Positions 24,804 to 32,741 of a stretch of 33,148 nucleotides of DNA are shown here, piece after piece. Numbering within the stretch: the stretch's first letter is position 1; every line of letters starts with the position of its first letter. Source of the stretch: Bacillota bacterium (GTDB taxonomy: Bacteria; Bacillota; Clostridia; Acetivibrionales; DSM-1351); NCBI GenBank assembly GCA_023393115.1, contig JAEWMS010000051.1, forward strand, positions 1 through 33,148. Reading direction: 5' to 3'. The position numbers were made by a program, and so were the translations under genes. The notes beneath the pieces were generated by a model. That model saw nothing but the letters and a program-made list of their open reading frames with translations, searched no databases and was not told the DNA's origin.

Positions 24804-24833
24804 TTGTAAGTGCATGCGTATTTATGGTATATT
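24804..24833 (+). promoter_or_regulatory. Candidate promoter for the metallophosphoesterase gene
   Basis: TTGTAA (24804-24809), an 18-bp spacer and TATATT (24828-24833) are present, with TG one base before the -10 (extended -10). The rest of 24667-24903 is AT-rich and holds no gene that I can see. Confidence 0.5.
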
Positions 24834-24924
24834 TTCTATAATCGAGTGAATTAAATTAAAAAAATGGGTAAGTATTTTATATAGAATAAAGCAGGTAAAT
24901 TACATGAGCAAAAGGGGTTACGTA

Positions 24925-26064
24925 ATGCAATTTGTTTTTGTTGGCGTTTTTTTAATTATTTACGCATTATTAAATTACTATATAGGAATAAGAGGGCTAA
25001 AGAGTATAAATGCACAAATTCCAATTAATAAGATTATTTATTGGTTTATAGTTATACTTTTTGCGTCCTCCTACATTATCGCAATGGCTGGGAGGAAACA
25101 TCTGCCTGAAGTAGCAGAGCGGATTTTCAGTACATTAGGTGGCTATTGGGTAGCGGCTTTTGTATATCTTTTGGGATTTGTTATAATAATTGACATATTC
25201 GGATTTCTAGCTAAAAAGCTGAATATTATGCCTACCATTGTGAAAAACAACACATGGTTCATAGCATTTTCTGTAATAGCTGCGGTAGCTATCCTGCTTG
25301 CAGTAGGGACCTATAATGCTATGGTGCCAAAGATTTCGGAATATAGTATAAAAATTGATAAAAAAGCAGGCACAATGAAACAGCTTAAGTGTGCTATGAT
25401 ATCGGACATACATCTTGGAGATATTATTGGAAGAGACAGGCTAAAAAATGCTGTGGAGCTAATCAACAGTATGGAACCGGATATTGTAGTTATAGCAGGA
25501 GATTTATTTGATAGCGCTATTGAACCTGTTAAGAAAGATAATATGCTGGAGGAACTCAAGGGTATCAGATCAAAATTCGGTACCTACGCAATCATGGGAA
25601 ATCATGAGTACTACTCAAATTCAGTTGATGAAATAACTAAGATGATTGAGGAAACAGGAGTAACTGTTTTAAGAGATAATACAGTAAAAATTAATGAAAG
25701 CTTTTATATTGTTGGAAGAGAGGACAAGGGTGGACAACGGTTTGGTTATAACCGGGCCAGCATATCGGATTTACTCAATGGAGTTGATACCGACTTGCCG
25801 ATCATTGTACTTGACCACCAGCCCTCTGAATTGGATGAACCCAGAAAGGGAAAGGTTGATCTTCAACTCTCAGGACATACTCATGCCGGGCAGTTTTTCC
25901 CGGCAAGTCTGGTTACAAATATGATATTTGAAGAGGATCACGGGTATTTAAAGGATGGCAGTTTTAATCTTCTGGTTTCCTGCGGCTATGGAACCTGGGG
26001 GCCCACGGTCAGAATAGGTAGTCAGTCGGAAATAGTAGAACTAAATATTTCATTTGCCAAATAA
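24925..26064 (+). CDS. Membrane-anchored metallophosphoesterase
   Basis: This 379-residue protein has four N-terminal membrane helices (about 1-20, 37-55, 72-95, 112-130) and a calcineurin-like phosphoesterase domain. The metal motifs are ISDIHLGD, IAGDLFD, MGNHEYY and LSGHTHAGQFF, in the YaeI/YkuE-like order. The substrate may be a phosphorylated lipid or other phosphoester; the sequence does not say. I prefer ATG 24925, which has AAAGGGG 8 nt upstream; ATG 24904 would add MSKRGYV with a weaker site. It is a single gene. The domain faces the cytoplasm or the outside depending on helix number, which I cannot settle. Confidence 0.9.
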   Translation: MQFVFVGVFLIIYALLNYYIGIRGLKSINAQIPINKIIYWFIVILFASSYIIAMAGRKHLPEVAERIFSTLGGYWVAAFVYLLGFVIIIDIFGFLAKKLNIMPTIVKNNTWFIAFSVIAAVAILLAVGTYNAMVPKISEYSIKIDKKAGTMKQLKCAMISDIHLGDIIGRDRLKNAVELINSMEPDIVVIAGDLFDSAIEPVKKDNMLEELKGIRSKFGTYAIMGNHEYYSNSVDEITKMIEETGVTVLRDNTVKINESFYIVGREDKGGQRFGYNRASISDLLNGVDTDLPIIVLDHQPSELDEPRKGKVDLQLSGHTHAGQFFPASLVTNMIFEEDHGYLKDGSFNLLVSCGYGTWGPTVRIGSQSEIVELNISFAK

Positions 26065-26125
26065 ATCAAAGAGGCTGTTTTGTGTCCAACACATTTATAT
26101 GAGCTGTTTGGGAGTACAATGGTAC

Positions 26126-26175
26126 GGGTGCTTTCTAACTACATAAATCTTATAGTTATGAGACACCCCCTTTTT
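26126..26175 (+). terminator. Probable terminator after the metallophosphoesterase gene
   Basis: GGGTG (26126-26130) pairs with CACCC (26164-26168), with TAACTA/TAGTTA pairing inside, and a TTTTT run follows at 26171. It lies between convergent genes. Confidence 0.6.
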
Positions 26176-26183
26176 AGAATTCA

Positions 26184-27398
26184 TTATTTTTTCTTATTGA
26201 AATTGAATTTACTCAAATCAAATTTCCAGGACTTCTTCTTATTCTCAGGTTGGTTAGTGTCCTTGAGGTCAAGTGTCGCAGCGTACTTTGGATAATACAT
26301 CTCCACAATGTTCCTGAGAGTGATCTTGATTGCGGAATAAAGAGGAATTACTATTATCAATCCGATAAAACCCAGTATTGGAATTATACCCATCAATAGA
26401 AGTATAACGGTGAGGGGGTGTATATCCATACTTTTCTTCATAACCTGAGGTGATATAAAGTTATTGTCAATCTGCTGGACCACAATCATTACTATAAATA
26501 TTTTAACCGCCATAAAGGGGTTGTCGGCCAGTGAAAGCAGAATAGCAGGTATTATACCTAACCAGGGCCCAAAGAAGGGGATTATACAGGTTATCATAGC
26601 AAAAATGGCCAGTATGAGCGAATATTTGAGACCGATAATTAAATACCCTATATACATCAGTAAGCCTATAAAGAAGGCTACCAGAAGCTGACCTGCAATG
26701 TAATTTGATAGTACATAATCTATATCGGTCAGAATTTTTCTGATATTATCCTTATGGGGTGCCGGTACAAATCTTACAACGCCGGGCATGAATTTTCTGC
26801 CATCCTTAAGAAAATAGAACAGTACCACTGGAATTATTATGATTATAGAGCCTACGTTGGTAATAGCACCAATAAAATTAATTGTGCCCCTTCCAACACT
26901 TGATCCAATGTTCTGAACGAATTCCGATATCTTGCTTGTAATATCAGATGTGACCAGATCGGAGCGGTTGAAATAGGCCAGTAAGTTGCTATTCAGAAGG
27001 TTAGTAACAGTATTTTGAGCCTTTTCGTACAGGGAAGGAAGACTATGATAGAATTCCGTAAACTGTGTCTTTATTAGTGAACCGGTATAAGAGCTAAAAA
27101 GAATTATCGCTGACAGTACAATAATAAAAGCCAGTACAATTGCCCAGATGTGAGGGATTTTCCCCTTCTCAAGCAACTGAACCAGAGGTCTTAATATATA
27201 AAATAACAGTCCTCCGAAAAGAAGCGGAAAGATTATTGAATAAATGAAACTGAGAATTGGGGAAAAGAAGAAGTCTATTTTCCCGAACATAAATATTACC
27301 AGAAGTGTAAGCAGTAAATAACAGCCATACCTGAAAAATTTACCTCTGAATAAATAAACATTATTCATATCCGGTTTCGTTTTGGTGTTGTTTTCCAT
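26184..27398 (-). CDS. AI-2E family (PerM/YtvI-like) permease
   Basis: This 404-residue polytopic membrane protein has about eight helices. The family's typical stretch lies near VLFYFLKDGRKFMPGVVRFV. After it come YIAGQLLVAFFIGLLMYIG and the conserved IIPFFGPWLGIIPAILLSL and DNNFISPQVMKKSMDIHPL region. Members have been linked to AI-2 export and Na+/H+ antiport; which applies here is unknown. A Lys-rich tail (KKKSWKFDLSKFNFNKKK) ends the protein. AGAGGT lies 7 nt before ATG 27398. Confidence 0.92.
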   Translation of the reverse strand: MENNTKTKPDMNNVYLFRGKFFRYGCYLLLTLLVIFMFGKIDFFFSPILSFIYSIIFPLLFGGLLFYILRPLVQLLEKGKIPHIWAIVLAFIIVLSAIILFSSYTGSLIKTQFTEFYHSLPSLYEKAQNTVTNLLNSNLLAYFNRSDLVTSDITSKISEFVQNIGSSVGRGTINFIGAITNVGSIIIIIPVVLFYFLKDGRKFMPGVVRFVPAPHKDNIRKILTDIDYVLSNYIAGQLLVAFFIGLLMYIGYLIIGLKYSLILAIFAMITCIIPFFGPWLGIIPAILLSLADNPFMAVKIFIVMIVVQQIDNNFISPQVMKKSMDIHPLTVILLLMGIIPILGFIGLIIVIPLYSAIKITLRNIVEMYYPKYAATLDLKDTNQPENKKKSWKFDLSKFNFNKKK

Positions 27399-27435
27399 AA
27401 ATACCTCTTTAAAAAATTTTGATTACATTAAGCAT

Positions 27436-27507
27436 TTATTTTAGACCAGTCATACTGTTTATCATAATTATAGGATTAAATGAAAAAATATACAAACAGA
27501 ATTTCAT
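27436..27507 (-). CDS. Possible 23-residue peptide ORF after the VanX-like gene
   Basis: Immediately after the stop of the dipeptidase gene the minus strand has AGGAGG, four A and ATG, an excellent start region. The frame encodes a 23-residue peptide, starting MKFCLYIFSFNPII, which is largely hydrophobic. The ribosome site overlaps the upstream stop, so it could be translated by coupling. It may be a real small membrane peptide or a chance Shine-Dalgarno; no homologue is known to me. Confidence 0.3.
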   Translation of the reverse strand: MKFCLYIFSFNPIIMINSMTGLK

Positions 27508-27515
27508 TTTTCCTC

Positions 27516-28739
27516 CTAATACTTAATAATTTCAGATAGGGGACCCATTAAAATCATTGGAGACTTCTCTTTGTCAAGCCACTTTGCTATGGAGACCACG
27601 TCTTTACGCTCTGCTGCAACACCACCATTGGTATATTTTATCACCATATTTTGCTTTACAATGTGGAAAAACACTGCGCTCCCTTTATCCTTTATATTCT
27701 GAGGATTATATTCAATGGTGAAAAAGAGGTCGTATATTCCATCCTTCATTTTACTAAAATTATCTACCGATTTGTAATAATTTAGCCCTGTGTCTGCATT
27801 GGGGTTTTTACCGAAACAGGTGCCAATATTGAAAGCACCTACGGGGGTTTTTTTGTCTCCTTCTTTCTTATCGGTTGTAAAACCCTTTAATCCAATCCAG
27901 CCCTTCATATTATTATGTATATTGGCCCAACCGTTTATGTTTTTTTCATATGTATTAATAACTACATTTGAAGAATTGCTTAAGCTGGATGTAACCACAA
28001 TTAACTGGGAGGAATTGTTTTCTTTAATAAATTTAAGATCTGTAATAGCTTTACTGCTTAGACCATATTCAGTTTTGTCAAACTTACTTAAAGGCACATC
28101 CTGTATCTTATAATTGTTATAATCAACATCCTCAAAATGCCACCATTCATGGCTGAGAGCCCTAAAACCGGATGACTTCATGGCTTTTGACAATATAGTA
28201 AGATTTTTTCTCTGCTCGGCTGTCATCCCTTTATAATTGGGCGAGGCTTTTTCAGTGAAATTGTCAAACTCGGTAGGCATTTTTAGTTCTCTTCCGCTTT
28301 TATCCACCAGTGTAACATCAACGGCTGCGCCTCTGTTATGTTTTGAGCCCGAACGGTATGGGTTTGCCACGTAGTTTTTATTTGGTGTAGCCTCCCACAT
28401 GATTTTCTGTACACTTAGGGGTCTGTAAGCATCCCAGATTTTTATGGAATAGCCCTGCTGCTTAACAATTCTATTTGCTTTTATCAACTTATCAAGCGTG
28501 CCTTTTGTAAGAACACAGGTAGGAGAGGGGTAAAGAGTCTTCCCGACAAAGTTATCACAGGTAGCATATTTCATATCAATTACAAATTCCTTACTGTAAT
28601 CCTCCACCAGAACAAGGTCTGATTTTTTTACTTCTAAATTGACCGCTTCTGCCAAATTGAAGTGCTGGAAGAATACTAATACAGTAATTATAAGTAAAGC
28701 TACAATAAATCTTATGCGAAGATGCTTTATTTTAGTCAT
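27516..28739 (-). CDS. VanX-like D-Ala-D-Ala dipeptidase fused to a YkuD-like domain
   Basis: This 407-residue exported protein has a signal segment (about 9-30). An M15D dipeptidase domain (about 35-215) has all VanX zinc and catalytic residues: His134 and Asp141 (SKHNRGAAVD), Glu198 and His201 (HEWWH). The C-terminal ~180 residues match the L,D-transpeptidase (YkuD-type) pattern: GWIGLKGF, KKTPVGAFNIG, GSAVFFHI, and the WLDKEKSPMILMG end. The expected catalytic Cys in TxGCV is Gly373 (TNGGVA), so cross-linking activity is unlikely. The first domain could cleave D-Ala-D-Ala or act on wall peptides. The GGGGG site lies 7 nt before ATG 28739. No vanA/vanH genes are near, so glycopeptide resistance is not implied. 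Confidence 0.88.
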   Translation of the reverse strand: MTKIKHLRIRFIVALLIITVLVFFQHFNLAEAVNLEVKKSDLVLVEDYSKEFVIDMKYATCDNFVGKTLYPSPTCVLTKGTLDKLIKANRIVKQQGYSIKIWDAYRPLSVQKIMWEATPNKNYVANPYRSGSKHNRGAAVDVTLVDKSGRELKMPTEFDNFTEKASPNYKGMTAEQRKNLTILSKAMKSSGFRALSHEWWHFEDVDYNNYKIQDVPLSKFDKTEYGLSSKAITDLKFIKENNSSQLIVVTSSLSNSSNVVINTYEKNINGWANIHNNMKGWIGLKGFTTDKKEGDKKTPVGAFNIGTCFGKNPNADTGLNYYKSVDNFSKMKDGIYDLFFTIEYNPQNIKDKGSAVFFHIVKQNMVIKYTNGGVAAERKDVVSIAKWLDKEKSPMILMGPLSEIIKY

Positions 28740-28809
28740 ATAAAGGCCCCCAAAGCTTTTCTATAATTTTATCATACTTGTTGGTTACATAAAACAAAGG
28801 GCCGGGTTA

Positions 28810-29967
28810 TTAGTCAAGTCTCTTCCTGAAACGCTTGGTTGCAATAAACAGGATGACTACCGTAAAACCGAGAAGTGCCAGTGATTCCTGCCACAGGTAC
28901 TCAAGGCCGATACCTTTAAGTGTAATCCCCCTGATTATATCTAGGAAATAAGTAAGCGGAATAATGTATCCGATATAGCTTATTACAGATGGCATAGCTT
29001 CTCTCGGAAAAATAAAACCTGACAGCAGAATGCTGGGAAGGAGAAAGAATACCATCACAATCATTGCCTGCATCTGATTTTTTGCAAAGGTGGATATAAG
29101 CATACCGATAGAAAGGGAGCAATAGACAAAGAGAAATCCTAGTAATAATAAAAGCCCCACAGACCCGGCAATATTTACCTTGAATATCCATATACACATG
29201 GCCAGTGAAAATAGAAAACCCGAATAGCCTATGATGATATAGGGTATGAGCTTTCCGAGAATAAGCTCTGAGGGCTTAATGGGGGTTACTATAAGCTGTT
29301 CGATGGTACTCCGTTCTTTTTCCCTAACCAAAGCGAAGGCGGTTAACATGATAGTGATATTTTGCAGAATCAGTCCAACTAATCCGGGAATAGTGAATTT
29401 TGTACCCTCCATGTCGGGGTTGAAAAGGACATTTGTTTCCAGTGAAATACCGGACAGTTTATCAGGGGTAATGCCCAGCTTAATCAGCTTTTCAGATGTA
29501 AGCTTCTGGGAAAAGGTTCTTGAAATTAATTGGCCGCTGGCTAGGGCCGTTCTGGCAGTAGTGGGTTCGGTACCGTCTATAATTAGCTGAAGTTCCGCTT
29601 CTTTGCCGGTCTTCAGCTTTTCTGAATAATCCTTCGGGATAATAAGTCCTGCCTTTACCTCGCCGTTTTTTATCAGTTCATTGATTTTGTCCTCTGATTG
29701 GACAGTTTCGTGTATAACAAAGTAATCCGACTCGGTAAACTTATCCAGGAAGGTTTTACTTTCTTCAGATTTACTCAGGTCATAAACCGCCGTGGGTATC
29801 TTATCGACTTCAGTATTTACGGCATAGCCAAACAGCAGCATCATTACAATGGGCATGATAAAGGGAAGTTTTAAGCTTATAGGGTCACGTTTTACCTGTA
29901 TAAATTCTTTTTTTATAATAGATACAAATCGTTTATAGCTGAAACGATACCTGTTTTTATTCATCAT
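28810..29967 (-). CDS. ABC-2 type efflux permease
   Basis: This 385-residue protein has an N-terminal helix (about 28-48), a large external domain (about 50-200) and five C-terminal helices. The family marker LVREKERSTIEQLIVTPIKP precedes the second helix, as in YhhJ/YbhR-like exporters. It acts with the ATPase encoded 8 nt upstream to export drugs or lipids; the substrate is unknown. The GGAGG site precedes two ATGs (29967 and 29964); either may be used. It is the last gene of the tetR-ATPase-permease operon. Confidence 0.93.
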   Translation of the reverse strand: MMNKNRYRFSYKRFVSIIKKEFIQVKRDPISLKLPFIMPIVMMLLFGYAVNTEVDKIPTAVYDLSKSEESKTFLDKFTESDYFVIHETVQSEDKINELIKNGEVKAGLIIPKDYSEKLKTGKEAELQLIIDGTEPTTARTALASGQLISRTFSQKLTSEKLIKLGITPDKLSGISLETNVLFNPDMEGTKFTIPGLVGLILQNITIMLTAFALVREKERSTIEQLIVTPIKPSELILGKLIPYIIIGYSGFLFSLAMCIWIFKVNIAGSVGLLLLLGFLFVYCSLSIGMLISTFAKNQMQAMIVMVFFLLPSILLSGFIFPREAMPSVISYIGYIIPLTYFLDIIRGITLKGIGLEYLWQESLALLGFTVVILFIATKRFRKRLD

Positions 29968-29975
29968 ATAACCTC

Positions 29976-30749
29976 CTACTTTAAAAACTTCAGATTGTTA
30001 AAAGTACCGGCCACCTTTTGATTTGTTAGCCGCTCAACATACTTTATAAAGATATCCTCCAGGTTTTTAGCACCTTCCTGTTCAATGAGCTGCTGCGGAG
30101 AGGCAATGTTTATAAGGTCGCCGTTTAAAATAAAACCAACGGTGTTGCAGCTTTCAGCTTCATCCATATAGTGAGTTGTGACCAGGATTGTGATTCCCTG
30201 CCCGGCAAGTGCGTGTATTATTTCCCAAAAAACTCTTCTGGAAACAGGGTCAACCCCTGCTGTTGGTTCATCCAGGATAAGCAGCTTTGGCTTGTGAATC
30301 AATGCACAGCCCAAAGCAAGACGCTGTTTCCAGCCTCCGGATAGGGTTCCTGCAAGGCTTTTTTCCTTGCCTGTAAGGTTGGCCATTGCTATGAGTTCTT
30401 TTTTCCTTTCAGACGTGATCTTTTTTGGCAAACCATATACCCCTGCATAAAAATCCAGATTTTCCTCTACAGTAAGGTCCTCATAGAGACCGAAACGCTG
30501 GCTCATGTAGCCCAGACTCTGTTTTACGGCTTCTGTTTCGGTAGAAACATCCTTTCCCATAACAAGGGCTTTGCCGGAAGTGGGGTTAAGAACACCGCAA
30601 AGCATTCGTATTGTGGTTGATTTACCTGAACCATTCGGGCCGAGAAAGCCAAAAATAGTTCCCTGGGGAATTGAAAAACTAATGTTATTGACGGCAGTAT
30701 AGTCGCCGAATCTCTTTGTAAGGTTTTCAACCTTAATAGCATACTCCAT
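29976..30749 (-). CDS. ABC transporter ATP-binding protein
   Basis: This 257-residue ATPase has Walker A GPNGSGKST (residues 37-45), the signature LSGGWKQRLALG, and Walker B LLILDEPTAGVDP. The LSGGW form is frequent in drug and lipid exporters of the YbhF/YhhJ type. ATG 30749 is chosen because GGGAGAG lies 6 nt upstream; the longer TTG start at 30764 would overlap that site and the repeated element. It powers the ABC-2 permease encoded next and is preceded by a tetR gene 67 nt upstream. Confidence 0.95.
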   Translation of the reverse strand: MEYAIKVENLTKRFGDYTAVNNISFSIPQGTIFGFLGPNGSGKSTTIRMLCGVLNPTSGKALVMGKDVSTETEAVKQSLGYMSQRFGLYEDLTVEENLDFYAGVYGLPKKITSERKKELIAMANLTGKEKSLAGTLSGGWKQRLALGCALIHKPKLLILDEPTAGVDPVSRRVFWEIIHALAGQGITILVTTHYMDEAESCNTVGFILNGDLINIASPQQLIEQEGAKNLEDIFIKYVERLTNQKVAGTFNNLKFLK

Positions 30750-30755
30750 ACTAAT

Positions 30756-30798
30756 CTCTCCCAACTACGCATAGCGCGTACACAAATAGTAATGAAAA
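30756..30798 (-). repeat. Dispersed pre-ribosome-site element, copy B
   Basis: On the minus strand it reads ATTACTATTTGTGTACGCGC, then TATGCGTAGTTGGGAGAG, ending in the ribosome site of the ABC ATPase. It is the near twin of 24511-24553. It contains the inverted repeat TACGC-GCTAT-GCGTA, which could bind a regulator such as the adjacent TetR protein, or could form a hairpin masking the ribosome site. Confidence 0.85.
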
Positions 30799-30816
30799 GA
30801 TATGTGACATTACCCT

Positions 30817-31494
30817 TTAGCTTTGAGGTGAAATTCCATCAATTATCAACGTAATCATGTCATCGATTTCCTTATCAGCTTCAGAGAGTATAAAGTTTTC
30901 GGTAAACAGCATTTTCTGAGCGATGAAAGCCATAAAGTTTCCTATGATATTTCTCATTATCAACATAGGATCAATATCAGTACGAATCTGACCCCTTGCA
31001 GCCATCATTTTATATAATTCCATGATTTCCTGTTCCATTTTCTTTACAAAATTATTATAGATAACCTCCCGCATGTCTTGATGATAAAGGACTTCGTTTA
31101 AAAGAACTCTGAACATTGGGAAAAACTTCTGTACTAATCCAAGTCTATCAACAAGAATGTCTTTAAGAATGTCTTTCAAATCCTTTTGTTCCTGATTTTT
31201 AAATATAGTACTGAGTGAGTTAAGAAGGATTTTATCTGATGAAACTTTTAGTGCCTGCAGCATTATACCGTGAATTATATCCTTCTTTGTTTTAAAATAT
31301 CTAAAAATTGTTCCTTCAGCAATTCCTGCCCTCTTAGCTATTTCGCTGGTAGTTGTTGAGGAAAACCCTTTTTCGTTGGATATTTGAATTGCCGCTTCAA
31401 GAATTCTTTTTTCCTTATCAGCCAGTTCCAGTTCTGATAAATCAATGTTATTGTTCATGTTTTGGGTGCACCCTTTCTTTTTGTTATGATTCAT
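30817..31494 (-). CDS. TetR-family transcriptional regulator
   Basis: This 225-residue repressor has a TetR N-terminal DNA-binding domain (about 24-70) with the helix-turn-helix TTTSEIAKRAGIAEGTIFRY and FKTKKDI after it. A helical ligand-binding domain follows (to ~220) with no recognisable ligand. It probably represses its own operon with the ABC exporter. ATG 31494 has a CAGGAAA site; ATG 31458 (AAGGGTG upstream) would shorten it by 12 residues and is a real alternative. A perfect palindrome just downstream of the promoter is the likely operator. Confidence 0.92.
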   Translation of the reverse strand: MNHNKKKGCTQNMNNNIDLSELELADKEKRILEAAIQISNEKGFSSTTTSEIAKRAGIAEGTIFRYFKTKKDIIHGIMLQALKVSSDKILLNSLSTIFKNQEQKDLKDILKDILVDRLGLVQKFFPMFRVLLNEVLYHQDMREVIYNNFVKKMEQEIMELYKMMAARGQIRTDIDPMLIMRNIIGNFMAFIAQKMLFTENFILSEADKEIDDMITLIIDGISPQS

Positions 31495-31566
31495 TTTCCT
31501 GCGATACAGCAGGCAATATTATTATGTTGAATATCAAACAGTAGAGTTAGAATGTTCAAAAAAAAT

Positions 31567-31582
31567 GAGTGAGTACTCACTC
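31567..31582. promoter_or_regulatory. Probable TetR operator
   Basis: GAGTGAGTACTCACTC is a perfect 16-bp palindrome placed from about +2 to +17 of the tetR promoter, where a bound dimer would block transcription. Its size and symmetry suit TetR-type operators. Confidence 0.75.
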
Positions 31583-31590
31583 TAATTTCT

Positions 31591-31619
31591 ATATTATGCC
31601 ATTATCTTTTGATTGTCAA
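31591..31619 (-). promoter_or_regulatory. Sigma-A promoter for the tetR-ABC operon
   Basis: On the minus strand TTGACA (31619-31614), 17 bp and TAATAT (31596-31591) form a strong promoter, followed at once by the palindromic operator. Confidence 0.85.
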
Positions 31620-31734
31620 TAAAGAACTCATATGTTAATGGAATACTTGTATGTAAATATAAAGCATGATGGTATAATAAAATACTTTTTTTAGACAATA
31701 TCAATAAAGACAAGTTTAAATACTGGAGTAAACT

Positions 31735-32106
31735 ATGAAAAAATCATCTCGTTTGGTCAGAATACTCAAATATTTAGGTATTGGCATGGCTGCAGGAATA
31801 GCAAACGGGTTGTTCGGGTCAGGTGGGGGTACAATTGCGGTGCCTGCAATGGTGTTCCTCCTCGGGGAGGAAGAACACGATGCCCATGCAACTGCGCTGC
31901 TCATAATTTTACCATTGTCACTGGTAAGTTGTTATTTCTATCTTTCAAACAATTTTGTAGATTGGGATATAACCTGGAAAGCCATGGTTGGTGGAGTTGT
32001 CGGAGGAATAGTGGGGGCGTTTCTTCTTAACAAATGTCCCTCTGGGATGCTGAGGAAAATATTCGGCCTATTCATGATAGCTGCGGCCGTCAGGATGATT
32101 TTCTGA
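31735..32106 (+). CDS. Half-size TSUP (TauE/SafE) permease subunit 1
   Basis: This 123-residue membrane protein has about four helices and one TSUP repeat: GLFGSGGGTIAVPA at about residues 23-36, then HATALLIILP and a C-terminal FGLFMIAAAVRMIF. TSUP permeases carry sulfite, sulfoacetate or related anions and usually have two such repeats in about 250 residues, so this is half size. A second half-size gene follows 119 nt later; the two may assemble as a hetero-oligomer. Upstream GGAG lies 9 nt before ATG 31735. Confidence 0.88.
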   Translation: MKKSSRLVRILKYLGIGMAAGIANGLFGSGGGTIAVPAMVFLLGEEEHDAHATALLIILPLSLVSCYFYLSNNFVDWDITWKAMVGGVVGGIVGAFLLNKCPSGMLRKIFGLFMIAAAVRMIF

Positions 32107-32225
32107 TCCTGTGTAAATACTAATGGATGTAGATGATGAATGATGTATTACTGAACTGTGTAAATATTATACAATGTAAATAATAATCTTTGTGCAAGCA
32201 AAAGACATTACAGAAAGGTTTAATA

Positions 32226-32588
32226 ATGATAGTAATCCTGATCGGTTTTGCAGCTGGAATAATAAGTGGAATGGGGATAGGGGGCGGTGCCATACTTATA
32301 CCGGCACTGGTACTGTTTATGAAGCCTGAACAGCATGTAGCCCAGAGCACTAATTTGCTATTCTTTATTCCCACTGCCATAGTAGCATTAGCAATACATA
32401 TCAAACACAAAAATGTCGATTTCAAAACCGGAATTCCCATAATGCTTTTCGGTCTGGCAGGGGCAATACTGGGCTCAAAAATTGCCTTATCCATCGACGG
32501 GCTGCTGCTGAGGAAAAGCTTCGGGATATTCCTGCTGGCCATGGGCATATATGAGTTTTTCGGGAAGAAAAAAGCGAAGAAGTTGTAA
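32226..32588 (+). CDS. Half-size TSUP (TauE/SafE) permease subunit 2
   Basis: This 120-residue protein has the same layout as its upstream neighbour: GIISGMGIGGGAILIPA at residues 11-27, AQSTNLLFFIPTAIVALA, and the KSFGIFLLAMGIYEFF end, with a Lys-rich tail. Identity to subunit 1 looks modest but the motif positions agree. I chose ATG 32226, which has AAAGG 8 nt upstream; the in-frame TTG at 32190 has no site. It is probably co-expressed with subunit 1. The substrate is unknown. Confidence 0.88.
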   Translation: MIVILIGFAAGIISGMGIGGGAILIPALVLFMKPEQHVAQSTNLLFFIPTAIVALAIHIKHKNVDFKTGIPIMLFGLAGAILGSKIALSIDGLLLRKSFGIFLLAMGIYEFFGKKKAKKL

Positions 32589-32687
32589 ACTTTTAATTAG
32601 TTTTGGGTAATTAAGAGGTTCATCATTCAACATACCTAATATATACACAAAACTATTAATTTGTTTTATGGGGTTGTAAAAGATTCG

Positions 32688-32722
32688 CTCAATTTTACTA
32701 ATTAATATAACGAAAATTTGAG
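32688..32722. repeat. Imperfect inverted repeat upstream of the last ORF
   Basis: CTCAATTTT (32688-32696) and AAAATTTGAG (32713-32722) are complementary except for one missing A, around a TATAAC at 32706-32711. They could form an operator at a promoter, about 20 bp before the last ORF. Confidence 0.35.
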
Positions 32723-32741
32723 TAATCTTGGAGTGAGCAAA

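Noticed and set aside
26080..26295. 71-residue ORF between the metallophosphoesterase and the permease
   Set aside because: It lies over the terminator and antisense to the permease end, with no Shine-Dalgarno.
27516..28739. Vancomycin resistance locus because of the VanX-like domain
   Set aside because: No vanH, vanA or vanRS genes are present, and the protein has an export signal and a wall-associated domain.
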